This document shows, one piece after another, positions 23,581-35,029 of a stretch of DNA of 64,000 nt. The DNA is from Lobulomyces angularis (lineage: Eukaryota; Chytridiomycota; Chytridiomycetes; Lobulomycetales; Lobulomycetaceae), in the NCBI GenBank assembly GCA_027604685.1, contig JADHYX010000044.1:19816-83815 (forward strand). The letters are read 5' to 3'. A program made the translations under genes and the position numbers. Each line of letters begins with the position of its first letter. The stretch's first letter is position 1. A model generated the notes under the pieces. The model saw only the letters and a list, made by a program, of their open reading frames with translations. It ran no database searches and had not been told where the DNA came from.

Positions 23581-26500
23581 ATGGAAGATACATTTACTTT
23601 GAATTTTAGTACGTCGGTTCTACCATTAAAGTCAACCAGTAATCAATTAAAAAGAAAAGCGTCGGAAATAAAAGGAAACTGGAAAAAAAAAAGAAATTTT
23701 ATAAAAAACCAGAATGATAGTAAATTTCATTACAGCAATACAAACACTTCTTTAAATGAAAGCAGTTTCGGAAAAAATTCAGAAGAACTGGGAAATAACG
23801 GAGTTAAACTGGATGCTATTAAACATAAATTCGAAAATTCTGCAGTTGTCACTAAACCATCAATAAACCAAAAAAATAATTTATCAGTTCCTCATATTCC
23901 AGATGCTAAGCCTAGTTATGTTTCTTCTTCAATTTTTACCTCTAATCCAGCAATACCCTCTGTTTCCAAACCAGTTGAAACGGAAAAAAATACACAAAAA
24001 ACTGAGGATTTGAGCGTTTTTTCGAAGGTGAATTCCTTTGAAGAGATGAATATCAATCCTTTATTAGTGAAGCATCTTCATTCCAAATTATCCATCAAAA
24101 AGCCAACTAAAATACAATCCTTTGCCTTGCCAGGTTAGTTTTTTGATTCTTCTGAAATTGACCATTAACTTTTCCGCTTCTTATTAGTTTTATTACAAAA
24201 TTCCGCTAGAGATATTTTAATAAATGCTCAAACCGGTTCTGGTAAAACTCTTACATTTTTACTTCCTATAATTCACCGGATTTTAAAGGCTGCAGAAGAA
24301 ATGGACGATTCCGTTGCCTGTGAAGTAAATTTTAAAATAAAGTAAAGATATTTTAATAAATGTAGGTATTGTGTAGAAAAATTGGATGTTTAGCAATTGT
24401 TCTAGCTCCGACTAGAGAGTTAGCTAGGCAAATATATACAAATTTGAACCTATATCTTCAATTTTCTCATGCAGGTATTAGAAGTACCGAGCGAGACAAA
24501 AAGGACGAATCTTCTGATGATGAAAGCTCTAAACATTCGAATTTACCATCTAATGTACAGGAAAAGAAATTTAAGGCTCATTGGATTGTACCAGGTTTGG
24601 TTGTTGGAGGAGAAAAAAAAAAAAGTGAGAAAGCTAGATTAAGAAAAGGAATAAATATTTTAGTATCGACTCCTGGAAGATTACTGGATCATTTGCAGAC
24701 TACTCAATGTTTTGAGGCTGCCAATTTAAGATGGTTAGTATTTGATGAAGCTGATAGGCTACTTGAGGTAAAATATCTTATTGGTGAAGTTAAATGTAAT
24801 GTTTTCCGTTAGCTTGGATTCAAACAACCTTTAACAGAAATTATAGCTATCTTAGACGCAAAACGAAATGAACGGTTAAAAAAAGGTGTTCTTGCTAGTA
24901 ACCGCAGATTAAAAATAATAAATTGGCCAAAAGATAGGTTTGCAAATTGTTTGGAAAATTTTATTTATTATTTGTAGACAAATCATACTTTGCTCCGCTA
25001 CACTTGGTGCGGAAGTGCGGCAGCTTGCCGAAACTACTTTAAATGATCCTATTATGATAAATCAAGATAAATTAAATGAAACTAAAAAGAAGGTGGAAAA
25101 GACCGTCATAAAGGAAAAAGTTGATCAAAAAGCCTTTGTAAATATCCAACCACAATCACAGAACACTGACGATATGGCAGGAAAGGAAATAGTAAATGCT
25201 CCTCTTGAAGCATTACCAAATCCAACTGATAAAACAAAATTTATCAGTAATTCTGTTATACTGGAAAAAGGCGATGATTTTAATACTGCTGATTGCACAA
25301 ATAACGGTGAAGAAAATGGTATTGCTGAAGAGACTAACATACCAAATAAAAATGACAAAGTTAATGTTACTAAATGGGACGACGAAGAGTTACAAACGAA
25401 TTCCCAAATCATGGACATTGATGGAAAGACTGTTTCTGAAGCAGCCAAAGTTGAAAATGCGAAATTTAATATTCCTCCACAAATAAAGCAAAGTTATGTT
25501 GTTGTTCCAGCAAAACAAAGACTTGTTGCTATTATTTCCCTTTTAAGACATTTGGCCTGTCAAGAAAAACCTTGCAAAATTATGGTGTTTATATCAAGCT
25601 GTGATTCAGTTGACTTCTACTATCGCTTGTTTAATGAAGGTGGGAAGAGATTTAAGGCAGTTATTGACGATGAGGATAAATTGAATTTTGACTTTGACAA
25701 TTTTAAGAATATCAAAACAGATTTCATTGGAGAAAGTGAAACTGAGGAGGAAGAAGACTTGTATGAGGATGATGATGAAGAGCGACAAAATAATTTTATT
25801 ATTGAAAAGAAGAAAGGAGTTGAATCTGGTGGGGAATTGCCACGACCAATTATCCCTTTTGTGCAGATCCTAAAATTGCATGGTGACTTGCCACAAACTG
25901 AAAGAATGAAAGTAACTGAAACCTTTACACGGAGTGAATCTTCCATTTTGCTATGTACAGATGTAGTTGCCAGAGGACTAGGTAAATTTAATCACTGGTA
26001 TAGGTAATCTAAAACTTGACTTGATAGATGTTCCTGACGTTACACATATTATTCAGTTTGATCCCCCTACTGATATCAATGATTACGCACATAGAGTTGG
26101 CCGAACCGCCAGATTGGGCAAAGAAGGAGAAGCTCTTATATTTTTATTGCCTAGCGAATTTCCATTCTTAGAGATATTAGCTACGTTTAATGTTAAAAAC
26201 TTGAATGCAATAACTGCAGAACAACTTTTTAAGTGGCTCGTCACAGATAAAGAAATGAAAGAGGGAAGAGTTGATAAAAACATTATTGGTGGGCTAAACG
26301 GTGTTATTGAGTTTGACAAGGAAGTTATTGTAAACGGAAAAAAACAGAAAAAAAGAAAGCATGTTGAAGTAGTTGCCACTGATTTGCATATGATGCTAGA
26401 ACGTTATGTTTTAAGCCATGAGGATGTAGGGGTTATTTTTTATTATTATTAATTTTTTTAATTACGTTAGATGCATCAGTTGGCAAGATCTGCATACTCT

Positions 26501-27044
26501 TCGTTTGTCAGATCCTATGCTACTCATCAGCAGACTCATAATCAAATTTTTCATTTAAAAAAATTGCATTTGGGACATGTAGCGAAATGTTTTGGGTTAA
26601 GGGAAGCACCTTCAGGTGTAGGATTTGCAAAAACCAAGCAAATTTTGAATGAAAAAAAAAAAATTAAAGCGCAAGAAAAAAAAGATGGACAATTTGGATA
26701 TGCGGCTTTCAAAAGAAAGAGTGACATTTTATTGAGCCAAAGTGCTAATGAATTTAGCGATGGCAATGTTAAAAAATTAAATAAAGAAAGAGTTGGATTC
26801 GTTAAAAATCCAGCGACTTCTGTTAAAGTAAAACCAAGTATCGGCGGTTATTCAAATAAAACACTAAAAATTAATCGTGATTTTGGAGAAAGGAGTAAGC
26901 ACTCTGAGAGAAAATCTTTTTCCACTGGTTTTTCTAAGGGCGTGGCAGGAAGAGGCATGGCAGGAAGAGGTACATTTTATTTGTTGTCTTTTTTATTTTG
27001 TTATAGGACGCTCCAATCTCACAAAGAAGATGACTGGTCGATAA
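23581..27044 (+). CDS. DBP7: DEAD-box RNA helicase, DBP7/DDX31 type
   Basis: Nucleolar helicase for large-subunit (60S) ribosome assembly. ATG at 23581, long basic N-terminal region, then a Q-motif area ([24 protein letters not shown]). Walker [26 protein letters not shown] and SAT are all present, followed by a large acidic insert (25060-25480) before the second RecA lobe. Lobe 2 has [30 protein letters not shown] motif V (split by an intron near 25981) and [13 protein letters not shown]. The C-terminal block [16 protein letters not shown] with [18 protein letters not shown] is the Dbp7/Dbp4-family C-terminal domain. After a final intron (GTACAT...ATAG, 26970-27006) the protein ends in a basic Gly/Arg-rich tail at 27044. 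Confidence 0.93.
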
Positions 27045-27183
27045 ATAGTTCTTTACACAGTAGTGTATTTATGTGAGATGATATGTAACATTAATTTATA
27101 TATAAAAATCATAATCATTAATTTATCTTACATTTTAGTACGGCAAATTTTTTAATCTAATAAATTATAGAGCTAAAAATTTA

Positions 27184-30100
27184 TTAAAATTTTAAGGAAC
27201 TTCTAACAAATAAATTTTTTTTCAAAGTGTCATTATTTTCAAGCTTGTTATTGAAGTTCTCCGTAGAATTTCTTAGATTGTTAATTGGTGTCCTTGGTAA
27301 TTTCGCCCTAGTTGTAAAACCTTTATTAAAATCCTTAATACTTTATAAAGAATGATTATTTAATATTAGTTAAAAAAAAAAAATTTAATTAAATGCAAGT
27401 TACTCTTGATCGGTAACTACAGTTTTTGGTGGTCGAGGCTTTATTATTAATATTTCCTTAAAAAAAATGTTTATTTTAAGTTCAAATACTATTTTTGATA
27501 TTCTAGGTATACTTTATCTTCATTATCACTACCGTCTTCCTTCTTATAATTATGGGTTGCAGCCAACGCAACTTTAGGTAAAATTTTTCGTGGTGTCGGT
27601 GTGTTTGACCGGGAGGTAGGGGTCTGCGGCCTCTTCATTTCTGATAATAACGTTTCCTTCAAGGACAAGGTTGATGAATTTACTATGTTCTTTGTAAAAA
27701 TTATAAAAAAACATTGTAAAGAAATTTTTTTTTATAATTTACTTTCTTGTAGTTTTTATACTGATTTATGCTGCCAGAATTCAATTTTTGATTTTTACAG
27801 GTGTACTTTCTCAGTAATTGTGATCCAAATGTTTCATCTACATTCGCAATAGTTTCTTCAGCTTCATCAGTTTCTTCTATCTCTGCATCAGGGTCCTTAA
27901 AAACTTTTTTTAGAGCGGTGAAACAGGGTGTAAAATGTACCTCATAATCGTCCACATCGTATTCTTCGCCATCCTCAGAAACACTGTCATTAATATCATG
28001 TTCTGCGTCATCTGTAATGGTTTTTTTAAGGATAGTAAGAATTGAAAATTTATATATACGAAAAAATACCATTTTCAAGCAATTCTAACACGAAGCTACA
28101 TTGTCTAAAAAAGCATTCGTCCAAATCATCCTTAACATCTTCTAATACCCTTTCTACACCACAATCCCTACCTAATGTTAAAAATCTATTTTCTAAGAAC
28201 AAGTTGTAAAAAATACTCAAACAAAAACTTTTAATTTTATCATTTTCACTGTTTCGCAATAAATTAATCAAAATCTTAATAATCTCTTTCCCTTTTTTTT
28301 GGTTAAATATTGCATCTCTGCCAGCACTTCTCAAATTTAAGTTCATTAACAGCGCCGTACTAAACTCCACAGTGTAGTCACTAAACTGGTGTTCAGAATT
28401 TGAATATTTCAGGATTTCCATTAAATGTGGAATAACATTGTGTTTTATGATTATTGATTGGGCGAATCGTCTTAAGTTATTTTTTTCAATTAACTAGCAC
28501 TAACTTGTATTGTTACCTTAAACTTAATTTTTGCAACGTTCCTAGAATATTTTGTTTGTAATTGCTGTCTATTAAACCTTCTTCTAGTAGAACATCTATT
28601 AGACAAGCAACAATTTTTGTAGAAGGATTTTTAACTTTTTGCGAATGATTCGATTGTAAATGACTCAGTACATAAGATCTACCTAAACTTTCCGAAGTAA
28701 TTAAGTTTAAAAATTTGGAAAGTTGATATTTTGCAGGAGTAGAGCTTTCAAAAACCTTTTCTACAAAGCTCTAAAAATGGATCAATAATTTTTAAAGTAA
28801 AATTCAAAACCTACTTTATCAGCATTCAAATTTAACAAGTCAATTTCAACTAAATTTTGAATAAAGCTTTTTCTTTTTTTGTGGGTTGTAATTCCCATAT
28901 ATTCCTTAAAAAATTGTAGAGTTCAAAACAATGATATATAAACTTTCTTATTACATGTCCCAAAGCTTCTAGTAACAATATGGATGTTCTAGTAATTTCA
29001 TTATTATCGGCAATTTTTTCAAATTCATTTTTGATTAAAGAAAAGTCTATACTGTTTGAAGTTACTGCGTCACTGAAAAAAGTTTATTAAAGAAAATTTA
29101 TTTGTTAATTTTATTACGAGTCTGTATTGTTTTGGTTTGGGAATACTGATAAGTTGTTTTCGGTGACTGGGTTGTCATTATCGTTATAGTCTTGCTCTGC
29201 CTTTCGGGAATAGTGTACATGTGGCTGATTACTGTGAGAAGTATCCACTTGTTTATCAGCAATTGGAGTAGATTGTATTTCTGATAAAGAAGTCTTTTCA
29301 ACAATTTGAGACTTTTTAAATGTTGAAAGTCTCTGACAGATACTTTGCAGATAAGAAGGCGTTATCTTAAAATGTAGTTTCAAAAGTTAGAGTTTTGTTC
29401 TTGGATAAATACAGTTACCTGCTCACCATTAATGCAAGATGCCAACGTTTGAACTAGTTCTGACGCAATCATTATCAAATTGTGATAATCATTCTTAAAA
29501 AAAATAATTTTAACAAATGTTGTAAGTGTTACCTGTAAGGTTCTGTGTTTGCTTATCATATTTCTTTCTTTTTCTTCATATTGCCTTAATGTAGACTTTA
29601 AATCTCGATTTTGACTCGATAAATCTATTAATTAACCAACAATTAAATTCTTTTTAAAAAATTAGAGATACTTTGATATTCTTCAGAAATATGAACATCC
29701 TAAAAAAAAAATTCTTCGTTAGGCAAAAAAAAATCCATTAAGCGATACTTTTTTATTTAAAAGAGTCAACAGCCTGGGACACTGCTTTTTTCTTAATGCC
29801 TGGGATAAAAAATTCTTTAATCTTTCTTCAATTTCTTCGACCCAACGTTTACTAAACAAATCCTTGAAACTTGGATGTTGAGTAGGATCAGGCACATACG
29901 GCAATGCATAAAACGATAAAAATTGTGTTGTTTTACAAAGGTCCGATCCTCTGGTGCCCAGATACTCTTTCAAAGTTTGCATGGTATCCTCTATTGAATA
30001 TTTCTAAAAAGAAAAATTTTTGGTAAGAAAATTTCCTAATAACATATACTTTTTGTGCTGTAGCTCTGACGGAATTATGTATTGGGAAAATGGCAAAGTA

Positions 30101-30518
30101 AATACTGAAAGTAAATTCTAATTTTTGATACACTGGGTCTCTCGATCTAACTTGCGCTGAGAAGGTTTTGTCCCAAAGTGAAAAAAAGGCTTCCCTATCA
30201 CCCTCATGAAACGCAATGATAAATCGATTCTAAAAATGTTTATTTTTTTTAAAATTTAATTTTTATATGCTTTTATTGTAATAATTAAAATTAAAAACAT
30301 ATTTCAAACAAAATTACTTGAATTTCTTGAGTTCTTTCTTCATTAGAATTACTATCTCTTGAAATGTTTTCAACTCTTATTTTTGATGACGAGGTAGGTC
30401 TCCCCTTTAATAGAGCTTCTCTATTGAAAGCGGCATGGGAACTAGGATATTCAGCAAATTCCAGATATTCTATTACTATACCGTTAAGTTCAATTTCACG
30501 ATCAGCTTCAAGTAACAT
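27184..30518 (-). CDS. ARMC9: ARMC9-like LisH/armadillo ciliary protein
   Basis: ARMC9 acts at the ciliary base; human mutations cause Joubert syndrome. About ten exons. ATG at 30518 starts a LisH-type N-terminus (IVIEYLEFAEYPSSHAAF, KGRP). It continues with EGDREAFFSLWDKTF, YQKLEFTFSIYFAIFPIHNS and QTLKEYLGTRGSDLCKTTQF, then LSFYALPYVPDPTQHPSFKD. This order matches ARMC9 closely. Middle exons hold coiled coil and armadillo-like helices. SDYTVEFSTALLMNLNLRSA (exon 28421-28050) is another strong family match. The acidic and Pro/Thr-rich 3' exons (TPTSRSNTPTPRK) end at 27184 after introns at about 27460 and 27365. It supports a flagellated organism. Confidence 0.9.
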
Positions 30519-30875
30519 TTTTCAACAAAAATTTTTTTCTCAGTAACTTCCTTTTTTTATCTCCGACTTCATAAGTTGGTTTTTCCTTCATTCAAAAATA
30601 CAGCATTAAAAAACTGCAAGTTTAATAAATATTTTGAAGATAGCATGAATAATAACAAGTTTAGGCTAATTAAGTTAAAAAGAAAGTTTTTTTTGACGAA
30701 TTATAACTTTGATTTCATTTTTTTTTGTTGTCTCAAAATTGAATCTATTTTGTTAACAACTTTATTGATGAAAAACATTTATAAAAATTTATCATATTTA
30801 CTTAAGTACTCTAATTTAAAATTTATTGGAAAAAACATTTAATATTGTAAGCTCGATATTTTAAAGAAAAAGTTG
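30519..30875. other. Intergenic region
   Basis: About 355 bp between the ARMC9 start and the stop of the next minus-strand gene upstream. AT-rich, with no convincing ORF. Confidence 0.5.
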
Positions 30876-31584
30876 TTAAACTTTGAAATTTATAACTGAT
30901 TTTTCAATAACTGTTAACTTTTTGAATTGGGAAGTATCTATTTGTGATCTCTCCCTTGCATTTTTCAACTGAGGAATCAAGCAACAATCTAGAAAAAAAA
31001 ATAAATTATACTTTTAAGAAAGTGTTGTACCTGCGATCGTTGGATGATCACCAACACAAAATAAGTTACCCTCTTCAATTAAACTCTCTAATACTACAAG
31101 TCCATCGTATATTACTTTCTTTTTAAATTCATTATAATTGACTTCAAATACTTCACTGTTAGAATCATTTTTGTTAAAATAATCAGACAAAATAGTCTTT
31201 AATCCACTATTTTGCAATGGCTGTATCCCGCTGTTTATAATTTGACTTAATTGTCTTGCCTTTGCACGATTTCTCAAGTGGACTTTAGGAAGTAGATTTA
31301 CCCCTTGGTTTGGAAATTTTTCTTCCAAATACTCTATAATTGCTAAACTTTCTAAAGGAATGTTAATTTAATAAAAAAAAAAAACTCAAACCTGTAATAA
31401 TAAATTCTTCCTCATTTTCTATTACCTTTAACGAAGGAACTTTTCCTGCAATGTTTACATTTGCTTCATAGTCGTCCCACTTGCCATTAAATTCCTCGTA
31501 GTCAATGTTCTTTAATTTTAAGGCAAGTCTTACTCTCGAAGAGCAGCTGCTAGTATAAGAAGCATATAAAATAAGTTTTGGCAT
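30876..31584 (-). CDS. GSTZ: Maleylacetoacetate isomerase (zeta-class GST)
   Basis: Isomerises maleylacetoacetate to fumarylacetoacetate in tyrosine/phenylalanine breakdown, using glutathione. Three exons. The start MPKLILYASYTSSCSSRVR contains the zeta-class active-site motif SSCSxRVR, followed by LALKLKNIDYEE and GKVPSLKV. Exon 2 has AIIEYLEEKFPNQG and RAKARQLSQIINSGIQPLQN, the family signature around SGIQP-QN. The last part has FCVGDHPTIADCCLIPQL, with the intron inside the ADCCL segment. About 210 residues, normal for the family. The ATG at 31584 is the first sensible start. Confidence 0.93.
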
Positions 31585-31990
31585 GATAAAATAAAAATGT
31601 AAATAATTGCAGAAGAGAAAAAAAAAAAAGCAATACAAATTTCATATTGCTAAATCTCTACCAAGAAATATTATGATGGCAGGATTGTGAAGCAAAGAGA
31701 GCATAGAGATCCTGGTGACCTACTCATTTCTAGATTGACACAACATCCAATGATGTCATTGTTGGTGGCATGAAAGACATTTCCTTTAAAATCTACACGT
31801 ATTTAAAAAAAAAAAAAAAAGAAATTCTTAAAATTTATCTGTTTAATTCTACGAAAAGTATAGTATCTAAAATCTGATTTGATCTACATCCCTACTGCTA
31901 CTACTTTTTTTTTAGCTTTTTTTCTTAAAAAAAAGTTAAAAGTTTTGCACTGTTGAAAATCCGTAAAGTTACATTGGACTGAACAGCTTA
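31585..31990. other. Intergenic region with a less AT-rich island
   Basis: Around 31660-31800 the sequence is unusually mixed in composition for a spacer (GTGAAGCAAAGAGAGC, ATGATGTCATTGTTGG). It contains ATGATGG and GATGTCATTG elements faintly like snoRNA C boxes, but no matching D box at a proper distance. It could be promoter DNA or a non-coding RNA. An A-rich tract follows at about 31803-31820. Confidence 0.3.
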
Positions 31991-33252
31991 ATGTCCAGTT
32001 TTTCCAAACATCAGAATGTTACATTGAGTGAAGATTTTACATTTAAGAACCAATTTTTTCTAAAGAATGGTAAGAGTGTCTTCAAAAGTAAATACAAGTA
32101 CATTAATACCCACCAAGAACTGAGTCTCATTAAATTTATTGAAAATCTTACATTAAAGCAGAATACCATTACTGACGTATATGCATATTGTTTTCTCAAA
32201 TTTTAATTTTCTTAACTTTTTAGATTTCTATGCCTAAAACTAACTCTGATTACACTATTATTCAGGAAGGTGCTGCTAGAAAAAAAATTTTGAAATGCGA
32301 AAAGTTTTTGAAGAGCTTTCTGAACTCGCTTGCAGTGTCGAGGCAAACCCCACAGAGTTGGTTAACTCCTTTTAACTTTAAAATTACAAAAAAAGCGTAA
32401 GAATACAAAATTGTACTACTAATAAATAAAAACTTAGTTTTTTTGAGGAACTTAAGTTTAACTCTCAATATGTTAACCTTTGTGTTTCAAATCAAAAGTT
32501 TATTCCATTACCTCTACTGTTTCCCAACGAGTATGAACTGGATGCAGATGGTGCTTTGACCAGAATTAACCGATCAGTTCTAGTAGTTTTGGGACGTCTA
32601 ACAGCACGGGGTAACATAAAAAAAAAACTTCTTTGATTAAATGCTCTTTAGGTATTGCTTTTATTGGAGTGCATTGCTATAAAAAACTAAATGAAATATT
32701 TGAAAATTCAACCATAATTATACCAAATTCCACCCGTGCATCAAATAGGAGTTATTTTGCTAATTATGGAAATTTATACTCATATGACGACAAGGCGACT
32801 AAGACAGTTAATAATCTTCAGTTGACTAGGACTAACTCTTGGTTTGAAAAAAAACGTTTGGAACAGCACTTGATTTTAAAAAAAAAGAAGAGTAATTTGA
32901 CATTGATGGAAGTTGAAAAACCTTTGGACAATGTAGTTACTTTAAAAGAAACTTTGAATCTTCCAAATATACAAATCAAGGAATTGGAACAAAAAGTGTT
33001 AACAGAACCTCATATCATTATTACTTCAATTGTTTCCGCTGATTCTGAATTGGATCAAGAATGGCTCAGATTTAAAACGAGAGGAATTGGGATGTCTGAA
33101 GAGTAAAACATGTTATTTTTTAAAAAATACTAACATATATTAGGGTGTTGTGGAATGAATTTATGCGAAAAAAGGAAAGACTTCATATAAAAAAAAGTTC
33201 TACTAGTCTTCGAAGTATAAACAGTTTAGAAGACTTTGGTTGGGAAATGTAA
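31991..33252 (+). CDS. Hypothetical protein, four or more exons
   Basis: Not recognised. The start codon is at 31991 (MSSFSKHQNVTLSEDF). Exons join in frame across GTATAT...TTTTAG, GTAAGA...ACTTAG and two later introns. Visible segments are PLPLLFPNEYELDADG, INRSVLVVLGRLTARG, ITSIVSADSELDQEWLRF and LRSINSLEDFGWEM at the end. No signal peptide or membrane helix. A basic linker (KKRLEQHLILKKKK) separates two folded-looking parts. Codon texture and clean splicing make it a real gene; function is unknown. Confidence 0.65.
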
Positions 33253-33536
33253 CAACATTTTTAGTATCTTCTTATACTTTTTTTTAGTATAAATTATGAA
33301 CATTTTTAATGGTTTCTTAGTAGAAATTTTATTGTAAAAATTTTATAATAGTTAAAAAATTAGTATTTTCATTAATAGCCACTAAATATACCATTTTAAT
33401 TACTGACTTATTTTCGGAATGATTTTGAGAATCATGTAAATTGTTGGTTATCCATAGTAGCAAAATTACAATTAAAAAAATTATTACACAAAAAAAAAAA
33501 TATTTTATAGCAAAAAATCAATAATTTAATAAAAAT

Positions 33537-34731
33537 ATGGTAAGTAAATTCATAAAAAAAGTGAAACGAAACAAAATCATAAAATATTTTATTTTTTGTA
33601 AAGTTAAATTTCATACCAGATTATTTAAATTCAAAAAAACAATATAATAAAAAAAAAAAGATTAAATTAAAAAAATAAAATAAGGCACGTAATGAAGAAA
33701 AAGCGCAATCAATGCTGTTCAGGTTTCGAGCCGCAAAGAATGCTGATCTTAATTCCTCAAAAAAGGTGCAACGACCTTTTTACGCTACCGATTGCAATTC
33801 AACTGTTGAAGCTGAAAACTGGAGAACTCAAGTTTTAAGAGAAATTGCCAAAAAAATTTCGCTTTCCATGAAAGGTAAATTTGTTTTTTTTTGAGTTTTA
33901 TTCATTAATTTTTTTTTTTTTATTCTTCATATTCTTAAAAAGAAACACTCTCTGATCAGCAAATCAGAGATAATAATGATGCAATTAATAAACTTTTAAG
34001 AGAAAAAGATAGATGGGAAGTAAGAATCAAGGAGCTAGGAGGTCCTGATCATAAAGTATTAAACTCGCCATCTACTTTTTAAATTTTTTTTCATTAAAAT
34101 AGAAAACTGGAATCAAAACTATAGATCGAGAAGGAAGGGAAGTACCTGGGTCAAAAGGATATAAATATTTCGGGAGAGCAAAAGAATTACCAGGAATCAG
34201 AGAACTATTTGAAAGTGCTGATGGTGTGAAGAAACACTGAAAAATTAAATTTTGTTTTTTAATCCTTTTTTTTGTTTAGCTGAAATACCTGTTTCAAAAT
34301 CAAGAAAAGATTTATACAAAAATGTTGATGCAGACTATTTCGGCTATCGAGATGAAGAAGATCCATTTTTGCTACCTTATGAAGAAAAAATAGAAAAATT
34401 AGGTAACACTGAACTGAAATGTCAAAATTTTGAAATAATATAAAACACACTTTTTTTCTAGAGCTGAAGAATTATGAGCGAGAATTTAAAAAAAAAAAGA
34501 TTGAAGAAGAAAAAGAAAAAAAAAATGAAAGCGATGAAGAGTTGGGAAATTTAAAAAGCGAAGACCTGCTGCAACTTCCCAAAGTATATTGTAGTATTCC
34601 GAATCAGAAGGAAATAGAGGCGTTTTTACTTAGGAGACGGAAACAGGTATTCTATTTTACTTTTTTTGTTTAATTTTTCCATAATTTAAATTCGTGTACA
34701 GGCGTTGTTGAATTTATACGTAGGAAAATAA
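33537..34731 (+). CDS. ISY1: Pre-mRNA splicing factor ISY1
   Basis: Component of the NineTeen/Prp19-associated spliceosome complex, near the first catalytic step. The family starts MARNEEKAQ. Here ARNEEKAQSMLFRFR begins at 33685 just after an AAG acceptor, and an ATG followed directly by GTAAGT lies at 33537. Exon 1 would thus be only the start codon, with a 145-nt intron. Further exons give RPFYATDCNSTVEAENWR, QVLREIAKKISL, LSDQQIRDNNDAINKL and KDRWEVRIKELGGPDHK, then GIKTIDREGREVPGSKGYK with YFGRAKELPGIRELFE. The C-terminal part has DADYFGYRDEEDPFL and LLRRRKQALLNLY. Essentially full length and highly conserved. Confidence 0.95.
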
Positions 34732-35029
34732 TGAAACTCATTGTTATAACTATATTAAATAATATATGTAATATAAAAAAAAAAAATCTTTTTAACTTAA
34801 TTTTCATAGCTTGTGAAGTTGCATTTTACTTTTTGTATTCAGAAACTAAAAAAAAATATTCACAGAATGCAATTGTAACAAGCAATAAAGATTTAGATCT
34901 TAACTTACTACTTTTTATTTTATATTCAAAAAATTAGTACATTTTTTAGCAAAATTTGTTACTAAACAAGTAAAAAAAAAGATTTACAATTTAAAATGAA
35001 AAAGCAACTCTGTAATGGTGGATAAATTA

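Noticed and set aside
25125..26379. Minus-strand frames inside the DBP7 gene
   Set aside because: Antisense shadows of a well-supported helicase gene.
34731..34937. Open frame right after the ISY1 stop
   Set aside because: AT-driven composition with no domain; probably 3' untranslated region.
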